DNA of 64,000 bases, from assembly GCA_021234155.1 (NCBI GenBank), contig JAJEKV010000017.1, forward strand, positions 10,857,525 to 10,921,524, given 5' to 3'. The notes below the pieces were generated by a model. That model saw only the letters and a list, made by a program, of their open reading frames with translations, did not search any database and was not told the origin of the DNA. Position numbers and translations under genes: made by a program. This document shows, in pieces, positions 1 through 12,055 of the stretch. The stretch comes from Isoetes taiwanensis. Taxonomy: Eukaryota; Streptophyta; Lycopodiopsida; Isoetales; Isoetaceae. Position 1 is the first letter of the stretch, and the number at the start of each line of letters is the position of its first letter.

Positions 1-70
1 TTGTCTTCGGAATGGAAGCAACACATGATTAGCTTGACAAACACATTATCCAAACAGGGCTGTGACTTAC

Positions 71-3000
71 CTGCAATGTACCTCGTGGAATAAGGACTGG
101 TTTCCAGCCACTAGGACATTTGTCTTTGCCATCTTGAAGAATTTTCAAAGCTCTAACAACCTAAAATGTTTGATGCAACAGTTACATAAAATAAGCCATA
201 TTCTTACCAGTTTATAAATAGTTTTTAACTATGTCTTGCAGCCTCATATTTTAATTAACCAATTGAATCCTTTTGCTGCTGGTTTCTAATCTGCCTTCCT
301 AGATTATTTCCAATTCTGTTGACAACTGCAGCATGGTGTGTGCAAGGAAGCTGTGAGTATAAAACCAAAGATTGGCTTTTGCCCTGATGCTGAGACCTTT
401 GATCATATTTTTAAGGCATGCGTATGTTTTGTGCATTGATCAATTGGATGGATTGCTCGTAAACAGTATTTATAAGATTTTTCTTCCTCCCATGATCTTT
501 ATTTTGGAAAGTTGAAATACCCTATCTAAAGGGAGAAAGTATGCAGAAGCCCCAGCCACTTTACTGCCAGCATTTATAGCCACCGCGCGTCCTTTGCAAT
601 CAATTACAGGAGACCCACTTGAGCCCCCCTTAGTACCAGAAGCTGCCTGAAAATAATGGCTGTCACAAACACGACCCTTTATATGGTAGAATTACAAGAA
701 TTTAAAGGAATGATGACAGACCTGCATGTAAAAGGTATTGAAATCATTATATCCATCCCTGAAATAAGCCTTCAAGTTAGAACTTACATGATTTGTCAGA
801 TCTTTGGGAAACATCTTAAATGTCTAATATAAGCAGAGATGACTAAAAGGCCAATAGAGATGTGAATGGTTGCTCCGCACATTCAGAGAAGAAAATAGCC
901 TTGGTAAACAAACTCTCCCAAACCATGCAGAAGCAGAACCAATCCTTTGCCCGCTGGATGCATTCTTCTCTCATGCATATCCTGCAATTGAAGTCTAGCC
1001 GTAGCGCAAAGTTGCTTTTAGCCTCATGGGAAGGGGCCTTCTAGACAGGAATGGATCCTGTGACCACAAGGATGCCATCAACATTTAAATTGGAAAGAGG
1101 CATCTTCTTGTCATTTTTTTTGTGGAATCAAGGGTTTCCCAATAGCAATAGCTATTAAAGGAATTTAGGATCCTTATAACTGGCAGCAACATTACGTCAA
1201 AGAAAAAACATTTACTTTTTATAAGGTGGCGCGTCACGATCTAGTCTTGCAAGCGTCCCGGCTAGAATTGATAGCTACAACAGCCTCACAAGAGAAGAGC
1301 CATAAGAAAACCTGAATTTAAGTGGACAACGTGAAAATCCAATTTACCTTTTCCCCACTATCATTTCCAACAACTCGGACCTCCAATCCAACCATTGCAG
1401 CTTCAGGAGCCAGTGAAATCTCTTCATACTCCATAAAATGTAATGCCCCACTATCAAAACGGAAGAATCCAAAATCATGAACCTGTATTATGGAATGCAG
1501 GTTGTCAAATTTGTAATCATAATGACTAGCACGGTTATAAATTGCCCATAATATGGTCTTACAGGATCACGGTACAAGGGATAGACAGGAATTTCTTCTC
1601 TATTTAAAAATATAGCTTCTGCAACTACTGGACCTGCCATAAGTTGATATATTAGAAAAAAATGGATGGACATGCTTGAAAAAAATGCACCTTAGTGGCA
1701 GCCAGAGGCTCCGTTTACCTTCTATTATAGCAAAACTGTGTACCAAAGGTACAAATAAAGATGTACCAAAATGCATGAGACAAGCATGTACATGAGGACA
1801 AAAATTGGATTCCAATGATGAAGATGCAGATCTTACCTACTTTATAGAGGAAGTTGGTTGGAGGTCTATCTATTACTCAAGGTTTATGCAGTAAGTAAGT
1901 ATCCTGTGAAATTTTATGATTTTTCAACCACCCTATTTTTTTGCAGATGGAGACGTGGCAACTAGTATTCTATACTGTAGAAGACCTGTTGCATTACAGA
2001 ATATGTTTACTTGGACGAACTCCTATACATGAAACTCAAAGAAACAATCTACAATCGGTACAAATAATGAGTTAAACGCAATATGTACTGCTGCTCAAGA
2101 AGTGTTGTGGTTAATCCATTTGTTTGAAGACCTCAGAACTAATCTTAAACCTGCTGCTCTTCATTGTGACAATAGTGAAGCTACTGAACATGCAAAAGAT
2201 GTCAAATGGCATCCTCTCACCAAGCATTTGGCAATGATCTGATTTCTTTACAGAATGTGTCAATTTGGTAACGTACTGCATCTACCATCAAACTTGGTCA
2301 TACTACTGTAGGCAACTATCAAACATTTCACTTTGGGTCAAGATGCTGAACAAGTTCACATCTCTAAACAACTGGTTTCCAGCCCCCTCATCTACAGGTT
2401 GAGCATAAAATAGCAAGGGATAAACAGAAACACCATTCTCTTATTATATGAACGATGTGGCAGCTTGCACAATTACAAAAGATTTGACAACTTGCCAAAT
2501 TGAAATTACAGGATAAAAATTAACTGATTTAAAGAAGGGGTAGACTGCATTATACAGCCCTCCCCCTCCAATGTGGCACAATCCCAGCCCTCCAATCCAA
2601 GCCTGGAGGGCCAGATATCAGCGACACAAGGGGAGGGGGCTTGTATAATGCAGTAGTCCCAGAAGAAGTTTAACAAAGACAGTTTTATCGTTTGTCCTCA
2701 CTGAGATCATCAGAGAATTGAGGGAAATACATGGGGCTTATCTACAACATCTAAGCCATTTATAATTCTGTCCAAGTCTCTTCATTGTAGACCCTCGTCA
2801 ACGATCAAAATAGCAGGTTGATCACAATCTTTAATTTTCTTTTAATTGATCCTTAGCATTTTCAAGGCATGTTTTTTTGACAATTTGTAAACTTTCTAGA
2901 TCCGATCAATTTGTAAACTTTCTAGATCCGATCAGCAGATATTGGTAAAATAGAGGTTGCCTGCTTCATGATTTCAATCCAAGAATAAATATAGCATACC

Positions 3001-3264
3001 TGGCTTGACTACGTGTCGATTCGTAAGGATAATGTTCCTCTTTTTATCAACAATGAACCCAGTAGCATAGCCGGAGCTGGCTGACTCCGTATCGAATGCG
3101 CGGCAGGCAGTAGTTCTGAGCACCACTACGGCCGGCACCACAAGGCTCAAAGCGCGCCTCCAGTCTTCAGGAGTGGCTCCCTTCCCTTCTACTACAGTAG
3201 GATCCATTTCCAGTGGCAGCTGCATCTGGATTGCATTAGAATTATCCTCTATCAAAGAATCCAT
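71..3264 (-). CDS. DEG7: DEG7-type (Do-like 7) serine protease, 5' part, seven exons, runs off left edge
   Basis: Trypsin-like Deg/HtrA-family protease. Reading the minus strand gives seven exons with GT/AG borders and consistent phase: 3000-3264, 1563-1633, 1348-1482, 1216-1274, 722-758, 521-646 and 71-160. Exon 1 starts at ATG 3264 and holds [27 protein letters not shown] and the catalytic-His motif LTNRHVV. Exon 2 has [20 protein letters not shown]. Exon 3 has [11 protein letters not shown] and VVGNDSGEK. Exon 4 has [14 protein letters not shown]. Exon 6 has the active-site serine motif [10 protein letters not shown]. Exon 7 ends IPRGTLQ. The order and wording match plant DEG7 (a long protein with several PDZ domains), so most of the C-terminus lies outside the window. 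No frame breaks are seen. Arabidopsis DEG7 is reported to act on photosystem II in the chloroplast; the location here is inferred from that. Confidence 0.93.
2060..2245 (+). pseudogene. Copia RNase H fragment in DEG7 intron
   Basis: Plus-strand translation gives [17 protein letters not shown], then [15 protein letters not shown], then WHPLTKHL. This is the usual Copia RNase H order (KEVLWLRxLL, LYCDNxSA, FHxRTKHI). Some typical residues differ, the frame breaks soon after, and no LTR is visible beside it. It is an old fragment lying antisense inside the DEG7 intron. Confidence 0.75.
2544..2654. mobile_element. 111-bp foldback (MITE-like) in DEG7 intron 1
   Basis: The left end ACTGCATTATACA and the right end TGTATAATGCAGT are reverse complements, followed inward by CCCTCCCCCT against AGGGGAGGGGGC. 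A short GC-rich centre separates the arms. No certain target-site duplication can be assigned. Confidence 0.55.
2883..2934. repeat. 26-bp tandem duplication
   Basis: A 26-bp unit containing TTTCTAGATCCGATC occurs twice head to tail inside DEG7 intron 1, near its 5' end. Confidence 0.8.
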
Positions 3265-3430
3265 TGTGATCGCAAAGTGGAATAGCTCTGGGTTCTTTTC
3301 AAACCCAAGCCATTAAGACGACCTCCCTGGCGGGGCAAGGTTTACCACGTATTTTATCCTAATTTTCGTCGAAGAAGGTCGAAGGTAGAATCGGGACGAA
3401 ATTTGGTGCAGGCTGATTTTGCACTTAATG
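3265..3430 (-). promoter_or_regulatory. Presumed DEG7 5' flank
   Basis: Sequence immediately upstream of the DEG7 start codon (gene on the minus strand). It must hold the 5' UTR and probably the core promoter. No convincing TATA box or other element could be assigned, so the call rests on position only. Confidence 0.35.
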
Positions 3431-3436
3431 CCAATG

Positions 3437-3543
3437 ATTATTACGTACTAGGTAATTGCCATGAGGAGAGGCATTCCGGTGCGCCGCCGTGCCCTTTACA
3501 GCCGGAATGCCCGACTCATGGCAATCACAGGACGTAATAACTG
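3437..3543. mobile_element. Foldback element (MITE-like) upstream of DEG7
   Basis: The left arm ATTATTACGT...AATTGCCATGAG...GCATTCCGG (3437-3479) is matched inverted by CCGGAATGC...CTCATGGCAAT...ACGTAATAA (3502-3540) around a GC-rich centre. A further partial copy of the arm (AATTACGTCC, TTTGCCATG) follows at about 3551-3580, so several copies or a rearranged end may be present. Confidence 0.6.
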
Positions 3544-3597
3544 TTTGCTAAAATTACGTCCAGTAGTAATTTGCCATGTGGCATCTAAGAAATTCCA

Positions 3598-4143
3598 ATG
3601 AGCGGCTATGGCGGACGAGCTATGGCTGAGAAGCGATGGCAGACGGGGGATAGCAGAGCAATGGCAGAAGTCTGGTTACCAGAGAGCAATGGCAGAAGTC
3701 TGGTTACCAGAGAAATTGTGGGAGAAGTCCGACATACTGGAGCAACTCCGGCATACTACCATCTTCGCCGAAACCTACTGATCAATCCATTCTCTACCTC
3801 AATCTATTTGGCTCGAAAAACCCAGTCCAGATCACAGGAACTAAGATGCAGGGTCATGGAGAGGTTTCCGGCTATGGAGGATCCATCTGCGATTGCAGAA
3901 AAGGTAGCAAAGCCAAATCATAGCGAGAGCTGCAAAAGAGACGAAAGAGCTGCAAAAGAGACGAAAAGAGCTGCAAAAAGAGACGAAAAGAGCTGCAAAA
4001 GCCTGTACAACAAGCTAAGAGGCGAAATGCTTGACCTGCAGCGCGGTTCTGCATTGCCCTTAGCCTCTATTGATTGCTCTGTTTCTAAAAATCCGTCGGA
4101 GTTCTGGAGCACAGCAAGAAACAGAGGATTAGCAGGGAAGTAG
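3598..4143 (+). other. 181-codon open frame, not recognised, with internal repeats
   Basis: An open frame with no recognisable domain. It is partly made of tandem repeats: a 29-bp duplication at 3657-3715 and four copies of a 20-23 bp unit, AGCTGCAAAAGAGACGAAA, at 3928-3998 that encode a Lys/Arg/Glu/Ala-rich stretch. It lies divergent to DEG7. Length alone does not prove coding; repeat expansion without stops is an equally good explanation. Confidence 0.2.
3928..3998. repeat. Short tandem repeat, four units of 20-23 bp
   Basis: Four head-to-tail copies of AGCTGCAAAAGAGACGAAA, differing by inserted A residues. Confidence 0.8.
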
Positions 4144-4250
4144 CGGCGCCGCTCCGCAAATAGTGGAGAGACTTTTATGCCTTATAAAATTGACGCAAAA
4201 ACACAGTAATTTTAAGCAAACGGTTATTACGATGGAGGAAACTGCATTGG

Positions 4251-4375
4251 GGAGGGGTTTCTTTAAATAAACCCCCTGGCGGCTGCCGCGAGCGGCTGGT
4301 TTCCTGAAATAAAACCCCTGGAAGTCGCCCGCGCGGCGCCGCCAGCCGCCAGGGTGTTTATTTCAGGAAACCCCC
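4251..4375. mobile_element. GC-rich foldback element
   Basis: Left arm GGGGTTTCTTTAAATAAACC then CCCTGGCGGCTG. The right arm is CAGCCGCCAGGG then TGTTTATTTCAGGAAACCCC, the inverted complement with a few mismatches. Centre GC-rich. Likely a MITE or other foldback; ends and target duplication are not resolved. Confidence 0.5.
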
Positions 4376-6667
4376 GAGCCAATGCGGTTACGCAATGTAA
4401 ATGTCCACAAGGACGAAATTTTTGCTACGCAGCAAGAAAAAAAAGGAAAAAATTTGGTTCTATTCTCTTCCGGTGTTACAGGTGCTTCCAGGGGCATTGC
4501 CAGATTCGGGCCCTTCGATAGACGTCTATGAGCATGGGACTGCCGGGCCATATGTCCGTAATCGGTCTATGGTGACGTAATATAGGAGTAAGGGAATTTA
4601 GTGCTGTATAATGGTTAGTACTAAAGGAAATTGTTAGTATAGGATTAGTACTAACGTCGGAGTATTGTTAGGGACGGATAATCGGTCACTAGGGGCACTA
4701 ATATTAGCAAATAATATTAGTTGCGGAGGAAAGGCTTGTGTTACCAATGGTATACGTTAATATGAAGGTGACATTACAAGTTAACGTTAATATCTACTTA
4801 CTTAAAAAGTTTCTTGGGGTTTTTGCTGATTTTTTTCCGGCGTTACATTGGCCAGAAAATGCATTTCCGGCCACAAAACCTGTATTTTCGGGCGTTGCCC
4901 CTTTCCCTAATCATATGAGATTTTGGCCGATAAAATTAATGATACGAAAGCAAGCTATAATCGTGGGCGGTGATCTGCAGGGCGGTGATCCGCTTTCATG
5001 ATGGGCTGCTGCAAACGGCCTCTTCCTAAGGTTTCCTTCCTGATAAATGTTTCCATATGCCAGAGGCGGTGTTACAGCTTGGAGACGCAGGTAGCTTGGG
5101 CGCAGGCTTGGAGCTTGGGCGCAGGTCTTAGAGCTTGGGCGCTTGGTGGCTGGCGCAGGTAGCAATCTAATACCCTCACTCATCCATTTTTTCATCTGTG
5201 TTTCATCTCATTTCGTCTCTACCATTTTCTCAGCAACAGATTTGAGCATTGACCCCGATTTCTCATTGTGAGAAGGTAAATGTCTTTATCTTTTGGAGCT
5301 CTGCTGTAAACATGAAAGCTGAATCCAGCCACCATATCCATGAGTTGGGATTCTGCAAGGTAATGAAGGAATCCCAAGGTAATGAAGGTACTAAAGCCTC
5401 ATGAATAAAGCCCAAGTGATTTGCACGCCAAAATCCGTTGGGTGAGAAAACTGTGATATTAGGATTTTTGAAGCTCTGCTGGATACCTAAAGCTTGCTCC
5501 AACCTGTTCCGGGCGAGTTTTTTTTGAAGCCCTTTCTGCTGGGTTCTTAGATTCTCAGATTTTTTGAAGCCCTTTCTGCTCTTAAATCTCAGATTCTTCA
5601 CGTTTTATATTCCCTGTTTATTCGGTCCCAAGAGACAATGAAACGATGAAGATATGTTTCCAGTTACAGGGAAAAAGCTTGACGATCTCAAACGGCAATT
5701 TCCGCTTACAGTAAGTAATGGGGCTTCATCTATGCATAGTATAAGATTTCGAATCAATTCATACATCTTCAGATATTTTCGCAAAAAGATCCCCTGTTGC
5801 AACTAAGCTATAGAGCTTGTGTACTTGGTGGGCGATTTGCGTCCAAAGCTCCAGATTCTAGCCACTGACGATGGCAAATAAGCTCATATGGGCTCTATTT
5901 GACTTGATAAAAGTCCTCTTTGTTGCCCATTCATTTACTTTGCAAAGGTTCTTCCGATCTTGGATCTTTAGCTCCAAGCATTTAATTAACACTGTCATTG
6001 CACATCTTGGCAAGTCCAAGATTTCTAGCTGTGTTTTCAAGTCCAAGTCCTGTGCTTTCAATAGCTGCAGGTCAGGTTTTTTGCTCCTGCCATTTGTTAG
6101 ATGTTTTTGCTCCTTTCCAGTTTGTTATTTGTTTTGTTTCCAGAATACAATATCCTCATGCGGTAGCAACTAACAGATACTCTGCATTATGAAGCTAGAT
6201 CCTCCTTCGCAGCCCCACTAGGGCATTTTATAGCCACAGGAACTGGCCGCCTGAGATTATATAGCAGGATATTAGTAGCCCTTTTGTGAGATATTAGTAG
6301 CCCTTTTGTTTTCTTTTGGTTTTTGCCTTCTTATTTTGGTTTGGTTTTTGCTTTTCGAATTCCCTAAAGGTTAAACTTGATATCTATTGAACTAAAGGTT
6401 CAACAATATATTAACTAAAGGTTAAACAATAAAGGTTCAATGAATAAGGTTGTGTATTTCTTAGATTTCTATTTATTATATAGTTGAGCCCCCTAATATA
6501 GTTGAACAACAAACACAATTTAACATCACATGCATTTATTGTTGTATTATTGTGGTTAAAATAAACTTAGTGTCCACTAGCATAAAATTTGAATCAAATG
6601 CACCACATTAACATAAGCATGAAATGCCAAACTTTAACTCACAATACAAAAAATGAATTGATGGTAT
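4376..6667. other. Unannotated region, no gene supported
   Basis: About 2.3 kb with short open frames only. Minor structure: a run of related TTAGTACTAA/TTGTTAG motifs at 4600-4680, a short GCTTGGGCGCAGG repeat at about 5085-5160, and a duplicated GATTTTTTGAAGCCCTTTCT at about 5515-5580. The stretch 6365-6445 repeats AAAGGTTAAAC/AAAGGTTCAAC. The 5' end of the Helitron that follows probably lies here but could not be fixed. Confidence 0.4.
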
Positions 6668-8664
6668 GTGCAGTGGACGGCAGAACTCACAGTTAAAAAG
6701 AAGTGCAAGGTATGTGCTGATGGAAACGTGCAGCTGCCATTGATTCCAGAACCACCACAGGCATTGTTTGACCTATATACGAGAACAGATAGTTTGGGTG
6801 ATCACTTTCGCACAAACATTAGAAAGTACAATAATATCTTTTCGTTTGCCTCAGTGGGGGTGAAAATTGATGAGGCGTTGGCAAATGCTATTGGTGGAGC
6901 TTATACTTTTAGGGTCAATGGCCGCATGTGCCATAAGATGGGAACATTATTGCCACCGCAAGGGCATCAAGAGCATGCAAAATTTGCACAGATATACATC
7001 ATGGACGGCGAGGACATGCAAGTTGAACGCAGGATGTCCATTTTCGATGGATTGAGGCAAGAAATAGTAGTGCAGTTGCAGGCCCTTATGACAGAGTACA
7101 ATCCATTTGTTAGCATATTCTTGAGCGCAGCACAGATTATGCGTGTCCATCCAACCATGGATATCCGTTTGCGTATACCTTCTTGCAATGTGCAGAATCC
7201 TGTGAGGAGGCAATATAATGCTCCAACCGAATGTGAATGAGGTGGTCTTAATGCCCGCCGATGATAAGCCCAAAGATGGTCAGAGGGACATTATTATACA
7301 CTCTAAAGATGGTGGCGTGAGATTTATAGATGCATATCACTCAGCGTATGATCCATTGCACTTTGTGCTGCTACTTCCCTATGGTACAGATGGATGGCAT
7401 CTTAAAATACCTCATGGACGGATAGGCGCAAAGGAAGTAACTATTATGGAGTACTACAGATATCATCTGTTCACGCGTCAAGGGCATGCATCTCCCCTTC
7501 ACATGGCTGGCCGATTGTTTCAAGAATACATTTGTGATATGTTTGCGAAGATGGAGCAAGAAAGACTGCAATTCATAGTGTTGAATCAACACACCATTCG
7601 AAAAGACATGTTACAGGGCATTATGGACTTTGAAGGAGACGATGCAAACGCTATTGGCCGAAAAGTTGTGTTACCATCCTCACATACGGGAGGTCCGAGA
7701 TACATGACCCAACGATATCAGGATGCTATGTCTATTGTTCGCGAACATGGCGGCCGGACCTCTTTATAACCATGACTGCCAATGCAAATTGGGAAGAGAT
7801 TAGGAGGGAATTATTGTATGGTCAATCACCAAGTGATCGGCCCCGAGTTAGTGGCTAGAGTATTCCATATGAAGGTAAAGGAGCTGATAGATTTGATAAC
7901 TAATCGTGGTATATTCGGCGCATAATTGCAAAAAGTCTATGTCATTGAGTTTCGGAAGAGAGGCTTGCCACATGTACATTTGTTGACTATGTTGGATCGG
8001 GGAAGACAAGCCCTTCACAAAATTAAGAGATTGATCAAATAATTTGTCTTTGAAATACCGGACAAAGATCTATATCCCGAATTGTATGAGGTAGTCACCC
8101 GTAATATGATGCATGGGCCATGTGGTAATCGGATATCCGAATAGTCCGTGCATGCAAGAAGGTAAGTGTACAAAACATTATCCACGTGCATTTTCGGATG
8201 AGGCGGCGGTTGTTGATGATATCCGTTGTATGCAAGAAGGGATGATGGCGAAAGGTGAAAAAAGGGATATAGATTTAGATAACAGATGGGTTGTGCCATA
8301 TAATCCGTGGTCGACATCGTATTTCAAGTGCCATATCAATGTTGAGGTGTGTCTTTGCCCGTAAAGGCCGTTAAATATCTCTACAAATATGTCTACAAAG
8401 GGCCGATATGATCAATGTGAACTTAGAAGCGGCCGAGTGTTGGTGCATCTACTAGCAAAGAGGCCCACCGTAAACCATGATGAGGTTGAGCAATACTTGA
8501 ATGCACGCTATTTCTCCGACCACGAGGCATCATGGAGAATACTCTCATATGAAATACAAGAACAATTTCCTCATGTCACTAGATTGGTCATGCATCTCCC
8601 AATGCAACAAGATGTATACTATCGAGAAGGTATGAGCATGGACAATTATAAGAAGCAAGAATAA
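6668..8664 (+). pseudogene. Helitron Rep (HUH nuclease) region, frameshifted
   Basis: Frame 6668-7240 holds SDxFRTNIRKYNN-like sequence and AYTFRVNGRMCHKMG of the Helitron-like N-terminal domain. Frame 7218-7769 continues it with DPLHFVLLLPYGTDGWH, GRLFQEYICDMFAKMEQERL and GPRYMTQRYQDAMSI. After a frame break the HUH motif appears as RGLPHVHLL (about 7959-7985). Then come NSPCMQEGKCTKHYPRAF, LDNRWVVPYNPW and, at 8361-8402, the tyrosine segment KYLYKYVYKG. In intact elements these residues nick DNA for rolling-circle transposition. At least four frame changes or stops separate the pieces. Confidence 0.88.
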
Positions 8665-9187
8665 TCGAACAACATTGACGACATTTTTTCGAGATAAATG
8701 CATCCGGGGTAGAGAGGGCTAGAGAGGCTACTCAATTGCTCTATCATGATTTTCCTAAAAATTTACCTACGATCAACCCAAATCGAAAATGGAAGGTCGA
8801 GAGAATACCCGAAGTTTCCCACTATTGGACGATGTACTTTGTTAATCCTTCCGAAGGAGAGCGATACTATTTACGACTCCTGCTGACCCGCCAAGGCGAG
8901 TGCAATTAGTTTTGAAGATTTACGCTCTTTTGATTCGGGAGTTGTGTGCAACATATAAAGAAGCTTGCATTCGTGGGGGTTGCTTCGATGACACGTAATG
9001 GCTTGAGTCTCTTCAAGAAGCGGCGAAGATGGGGCATGCCACCACAATTCGCATTATGTTCGCCATGATCCTTATAAATTGTGAACCATCGAATCCACTA
9101 CAACCGTGGGAAGAAGTCAAGCTTTCTATGATCGATGACTTCTTGCATGAGGCACGAAAGGGTTCTGCGTAAGATCAAAGTGTAAAT

Positions 9188-10799
9188 ATGTGCGATCAAT
9201 TATTTGACATGGCACTTCTAGACATTGAAGATCATATGAACTCATTTACCCGATCCTTAAGGGAGTTTGATTTCATTCTTCCCGAGCGTGCAATAGATCC
9301 ATATATGATATTTCGGGATGAGGTGTTTCAAGAAGATATGGTAGAGGTGCAAGAAGTCGTGGACCATTTTATATCACGATTTAACGGTTGTCTTCGGCCG
9401 TGTGATCGATGAGCATGTGATGTTAGAAAAAGGACGGGTGTTTTTCGTTCATGGTGCAAAGCGGCTCGGGGAAAGAGTTTTCTTTTAACACCATGTTGTC
9501 TTATGTTCGTGCCAAAGGTTTCATTGCACCAAGGTTGGCGGTTTTCGTCTTGAATTGCATCCACCTTATTGAAGGGTGGGCGACCGCACATTCAACGCTC
9601 AAGATACCGATAAAAACATAGATGAGACGTCAACGTGCAATATTCCAAAGCAATCGGAGTTGGCAAAATTGATAAGAGTGACTCGCATGATTATATGGCA
9701 TGAGGCCCCAATGATGCATAAATATGTTTATGAAGCCTTTGGATAGAACACTCCGCGGACGGATGTCATGTGACAAATTGTTTGGGGGACTCATTGTTGT
9801 TTTGGGAGGAGATTTTCGCCCGGCTTCCACCTGTGGTTCCACGAGGAAATCCCCCAAATTGTGCATGCTTCCTTGAAATGCTCTTACATATGGGATCATG
9901 TCGAGGAACATAAGCTTAACGTAAATATCGCGAGTCATGAACAAAGATGGGGAAGAGACGCGAAGAGCAAAAGGCGTTCTGAGTATCTTTTACGAGTTGG
10001 AGATGGACTTGAGACCACGTTTTCCAATATTGGATCGGATGTGATCGCCTTCCGAAAGAGATTTGTGTGAAGTCCCAAGACTTAAATGACTTGCTAGCCG
10101 TGACATTCCCCGATGTTTCAACGAATTATGGAAGTGTGTCCTATTGGGTGCAAAGGGGTATACTTACGCCAATCGAATGATGATGTCGATGAAGTAAACA
10201 AGAGGATGACAGAGTGGTTGCCCTTTGCACCTATTGATTATTACAAAGTCTTGTCGATCGAGTAATGAGAATGACGCAGGGTCTATCCTATCGAATTTTT
10301 GAATGCACAAACTCCGAAAGGGGATGCCTCCTCATCAATTAACTTTGAAGGTTGGCATGATTGTCATGTTATTGAGGTCTGTTTCTACACGTAAGGGACT
10401 CTACAATGGCACTCGCCTCATTATACGTTCATTGGGAAGACGCGCTATAGATGCCGAGATTGTCACTGGAAAGAATATTGGAAGCAGAGTGTTCATATTT
10501 AGAATACCTTTTGGTGCCCAATAATGCGTAACTCCCATTTCGGTTTGAGCGCCTACTGGTTTCCATTAAGTCCGACTTTTGGTATGACAATCAACAAGTC
10601 CCAAGGCCAAACAATGAAAATGGTGGGTTTGTATTTGCCAAATCCAATTATTCAATCCGCGGACAACTCTATGTGGCACTCTCGAGCTCAAGGAATCCAA
10701 GGTATAAAGGTACTCATTCTATCGAAGGATGGAGATGCTTCAAGAGATGTCGACAGATCACGATATACAACAAATATAGTATACAAAGAACTCCTCTAA
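9188..10799 (+). pseudogene. Helitron Pif1-type helicase region, frameshifted
   Basis: The helicase half of RepHel. A P-loop SGSGK is readable at 9460-9474 but is out of frame with the preceding FFVHG. Walker B appears as IIWHEAPMMH (about 9688-9720), with His where Asp is usual. The C-terminal helicase segments HQLTLKVGMIVMLLRS, GLYNGTRLII, TINKSQGQT (10588-10614) and the family's final VYKELL are clear. The broken P-loop frame and changed Walker B agree with loss of function. Confidence 0.85.
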
Positions 10800-10975
10800 G
10801 TGTGAGTTTAATACTTACAAATCACTTCTAATTTCTCTTTGTTCTCATTGATATCTTCTACTTTCTTTCTTTCTTTTATTTTTATCTTACTTACTTGCAT
10901 CTTCATTCATGTAGATGGTGCGTATTTTTGTCCCGGGTATGTCTTCTGGTCACCATGTCGCCGAATGCCTAAAGG

Positions 10976-11684
10976 GTGATAGGAGCTACCACATCTCCCC
11001 GCGTGTTACTTATGTCGCATACGGCAGCTCTTGGATCATGGTATGACTGGGAACGAAAATACCATGCTCATGTACGTGGGGTAGCAAGCGTGGAAGTTGA
11101 GGAGCTCATTGCAAAGCTCAATGAAATATTTAACACTGATGAGGTTGTCAAGTTGGAGCGCTTTATCCAACTAATTGATGACTTCCTGTTTGCTCAAGTT
11201 TATCCGAGGGAACGTTGTTTACGCGGATGTGCTATGAGAGAGGTATGGAGACTAGAGAACATGTATATCTATTTATCGGGTAATGTAGTGCTTTGACTAA
11301 CCTTCGATTGTTTGTCTTTTTTTTTATCAGATGAGAAACGACACCGTGCACTGGCGAATTGGTGTTTTGGTAGCAAAAGAACTCACCTGCATTGGAATAT
11401 GTAATGGAACACTTTTTAGGGTCTACAAATCATTTCTTCCCGATGCGGTATCTGATTGCGTTGTACGAGCCTACCTTCGGGATGAGTTGTCTCATGTGCT
11501 CGATAATCGTGAGAAGTCATGGGCAGTTCGAATCAATGACTCACCTGTACATTTCACTTTTACCCCGGCTAGGATGTTATCTGTCGGAGAAGTGAATATA
11601 TCACGTGAGCATCCAACGAAGTACAACATTAGGCCCTTGGTGATGTGCGCCATGTGGAGATGTATATTTAGAGTTCCATCGTGA
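10976..11684 (+). pseudogene. Open frames downstream of Helitron helicase, function unknown
   Basis: Two open frames, 10976-11296 (106 codons) and 11331-11684 (117 codons), separated by a T-rich stretch that ends in ATCAG and looks like an intron acceptor. They may be two exons of one accessory protein. No domain is recognised; the first is rich in acidic and aliphatic residues (VEVEELIAKLNEIF). They lie between the helicase and the Helitron 3' end on the same strand, so they are either an element gene or captured host sequence. Confidence 0.4.
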
Positions 11685-12024
11685 ACTAAAATATCAATGA
11701 GCCAAGACAATATTTTGTGTTTTATATATTTTTTGTGCTTATTTCTTATTGATGTACTTAACTACTTCTAAGAGTGACATTTTTAACATCAATTTTGGAT
11801 TTGTCTTTCCAGATTTCCTGTCTTCAATGGTAGATTAAACTATCTCCTACATTCCTTATAAACATTGTTTTCTCTATTGAAATCCATGAACGCAAAGATT
11901 ATATTATTTCAATAACAAATTTTTTTACAAAAGCAAATAACGTCAAAATTGAACATATAGATGTTTGGGGCACATATTTACTAGGGTTTTAAAGGCCAAG
12001 AAAAAGTACATGCCCAGGACATTA

Positions 12025-12054
12025 GCCCGGCAACGCCGGGCACACGTTTACTAG
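12025..12054 (+). other. Helitron 3' terminus (hairpin plus CTAG)
   Basis: A palindromic hairpin GCCCGGCAACGCCGGGC, nine bases, then CTAG with T next, as in the CTRR-T rule for Helitron 3' ends. The same hairpin occurs inverted at 38700-38716, at the end of the second Helitron. Confidence 0.88.
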
Positions 12055-12055
12055 T

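Larger units (their letters stand above)
1634..2999 (-). other. DEG7 intron 1
   Basis: Long first intron of the DEG7 gene, about 1.37 kb, bounded by a GTATGC donor after exon 1 and an AG acceptor before exon 2. The other introns seen are 80 to 460 bases. It is enlarged by transposon debris: a Copia RNase H fragment and a 111-bp foldback. Confidence 0.85.
6668..12054 (+). mobile_element. Decayed autonomous Helitron
   Basis: Holds remnants of a RepHel protein in the right order: Helitron-like N domain, HUH nuclease, Pif1-type helicase. It ends in a canonical Helitron 3' terminus: hairpin GCCCGGCAACGCCGGGC at 12025-12041, then ACACGTTTA and CTAG at 12051-12054, followed by host T. The 5' TC end is not identified, so the left coordinate is the start of recognisable coding sequence. 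Many frameshifts and stops show that this copy no longer encodes its own enzyme. Confidence 0.85.

Noticed and set aside
3598-4143. 181-codon ORF as a new gene
   Set aside because: No domain, internal tandem repeats, and no upstream signals; kept only as a low-confidence open frame.
5263-6192. Several 60-112 codon frames on both strands
   Set aside because: They overlap each other, lack recognisable domains and lie in AT-rich DNA.
11971-11992. A second Helitron 3' end (CACATATTTACTAGG)
   Set aside because: It resembles the true end at 12041-12055 but lacks a preceding hairpin.
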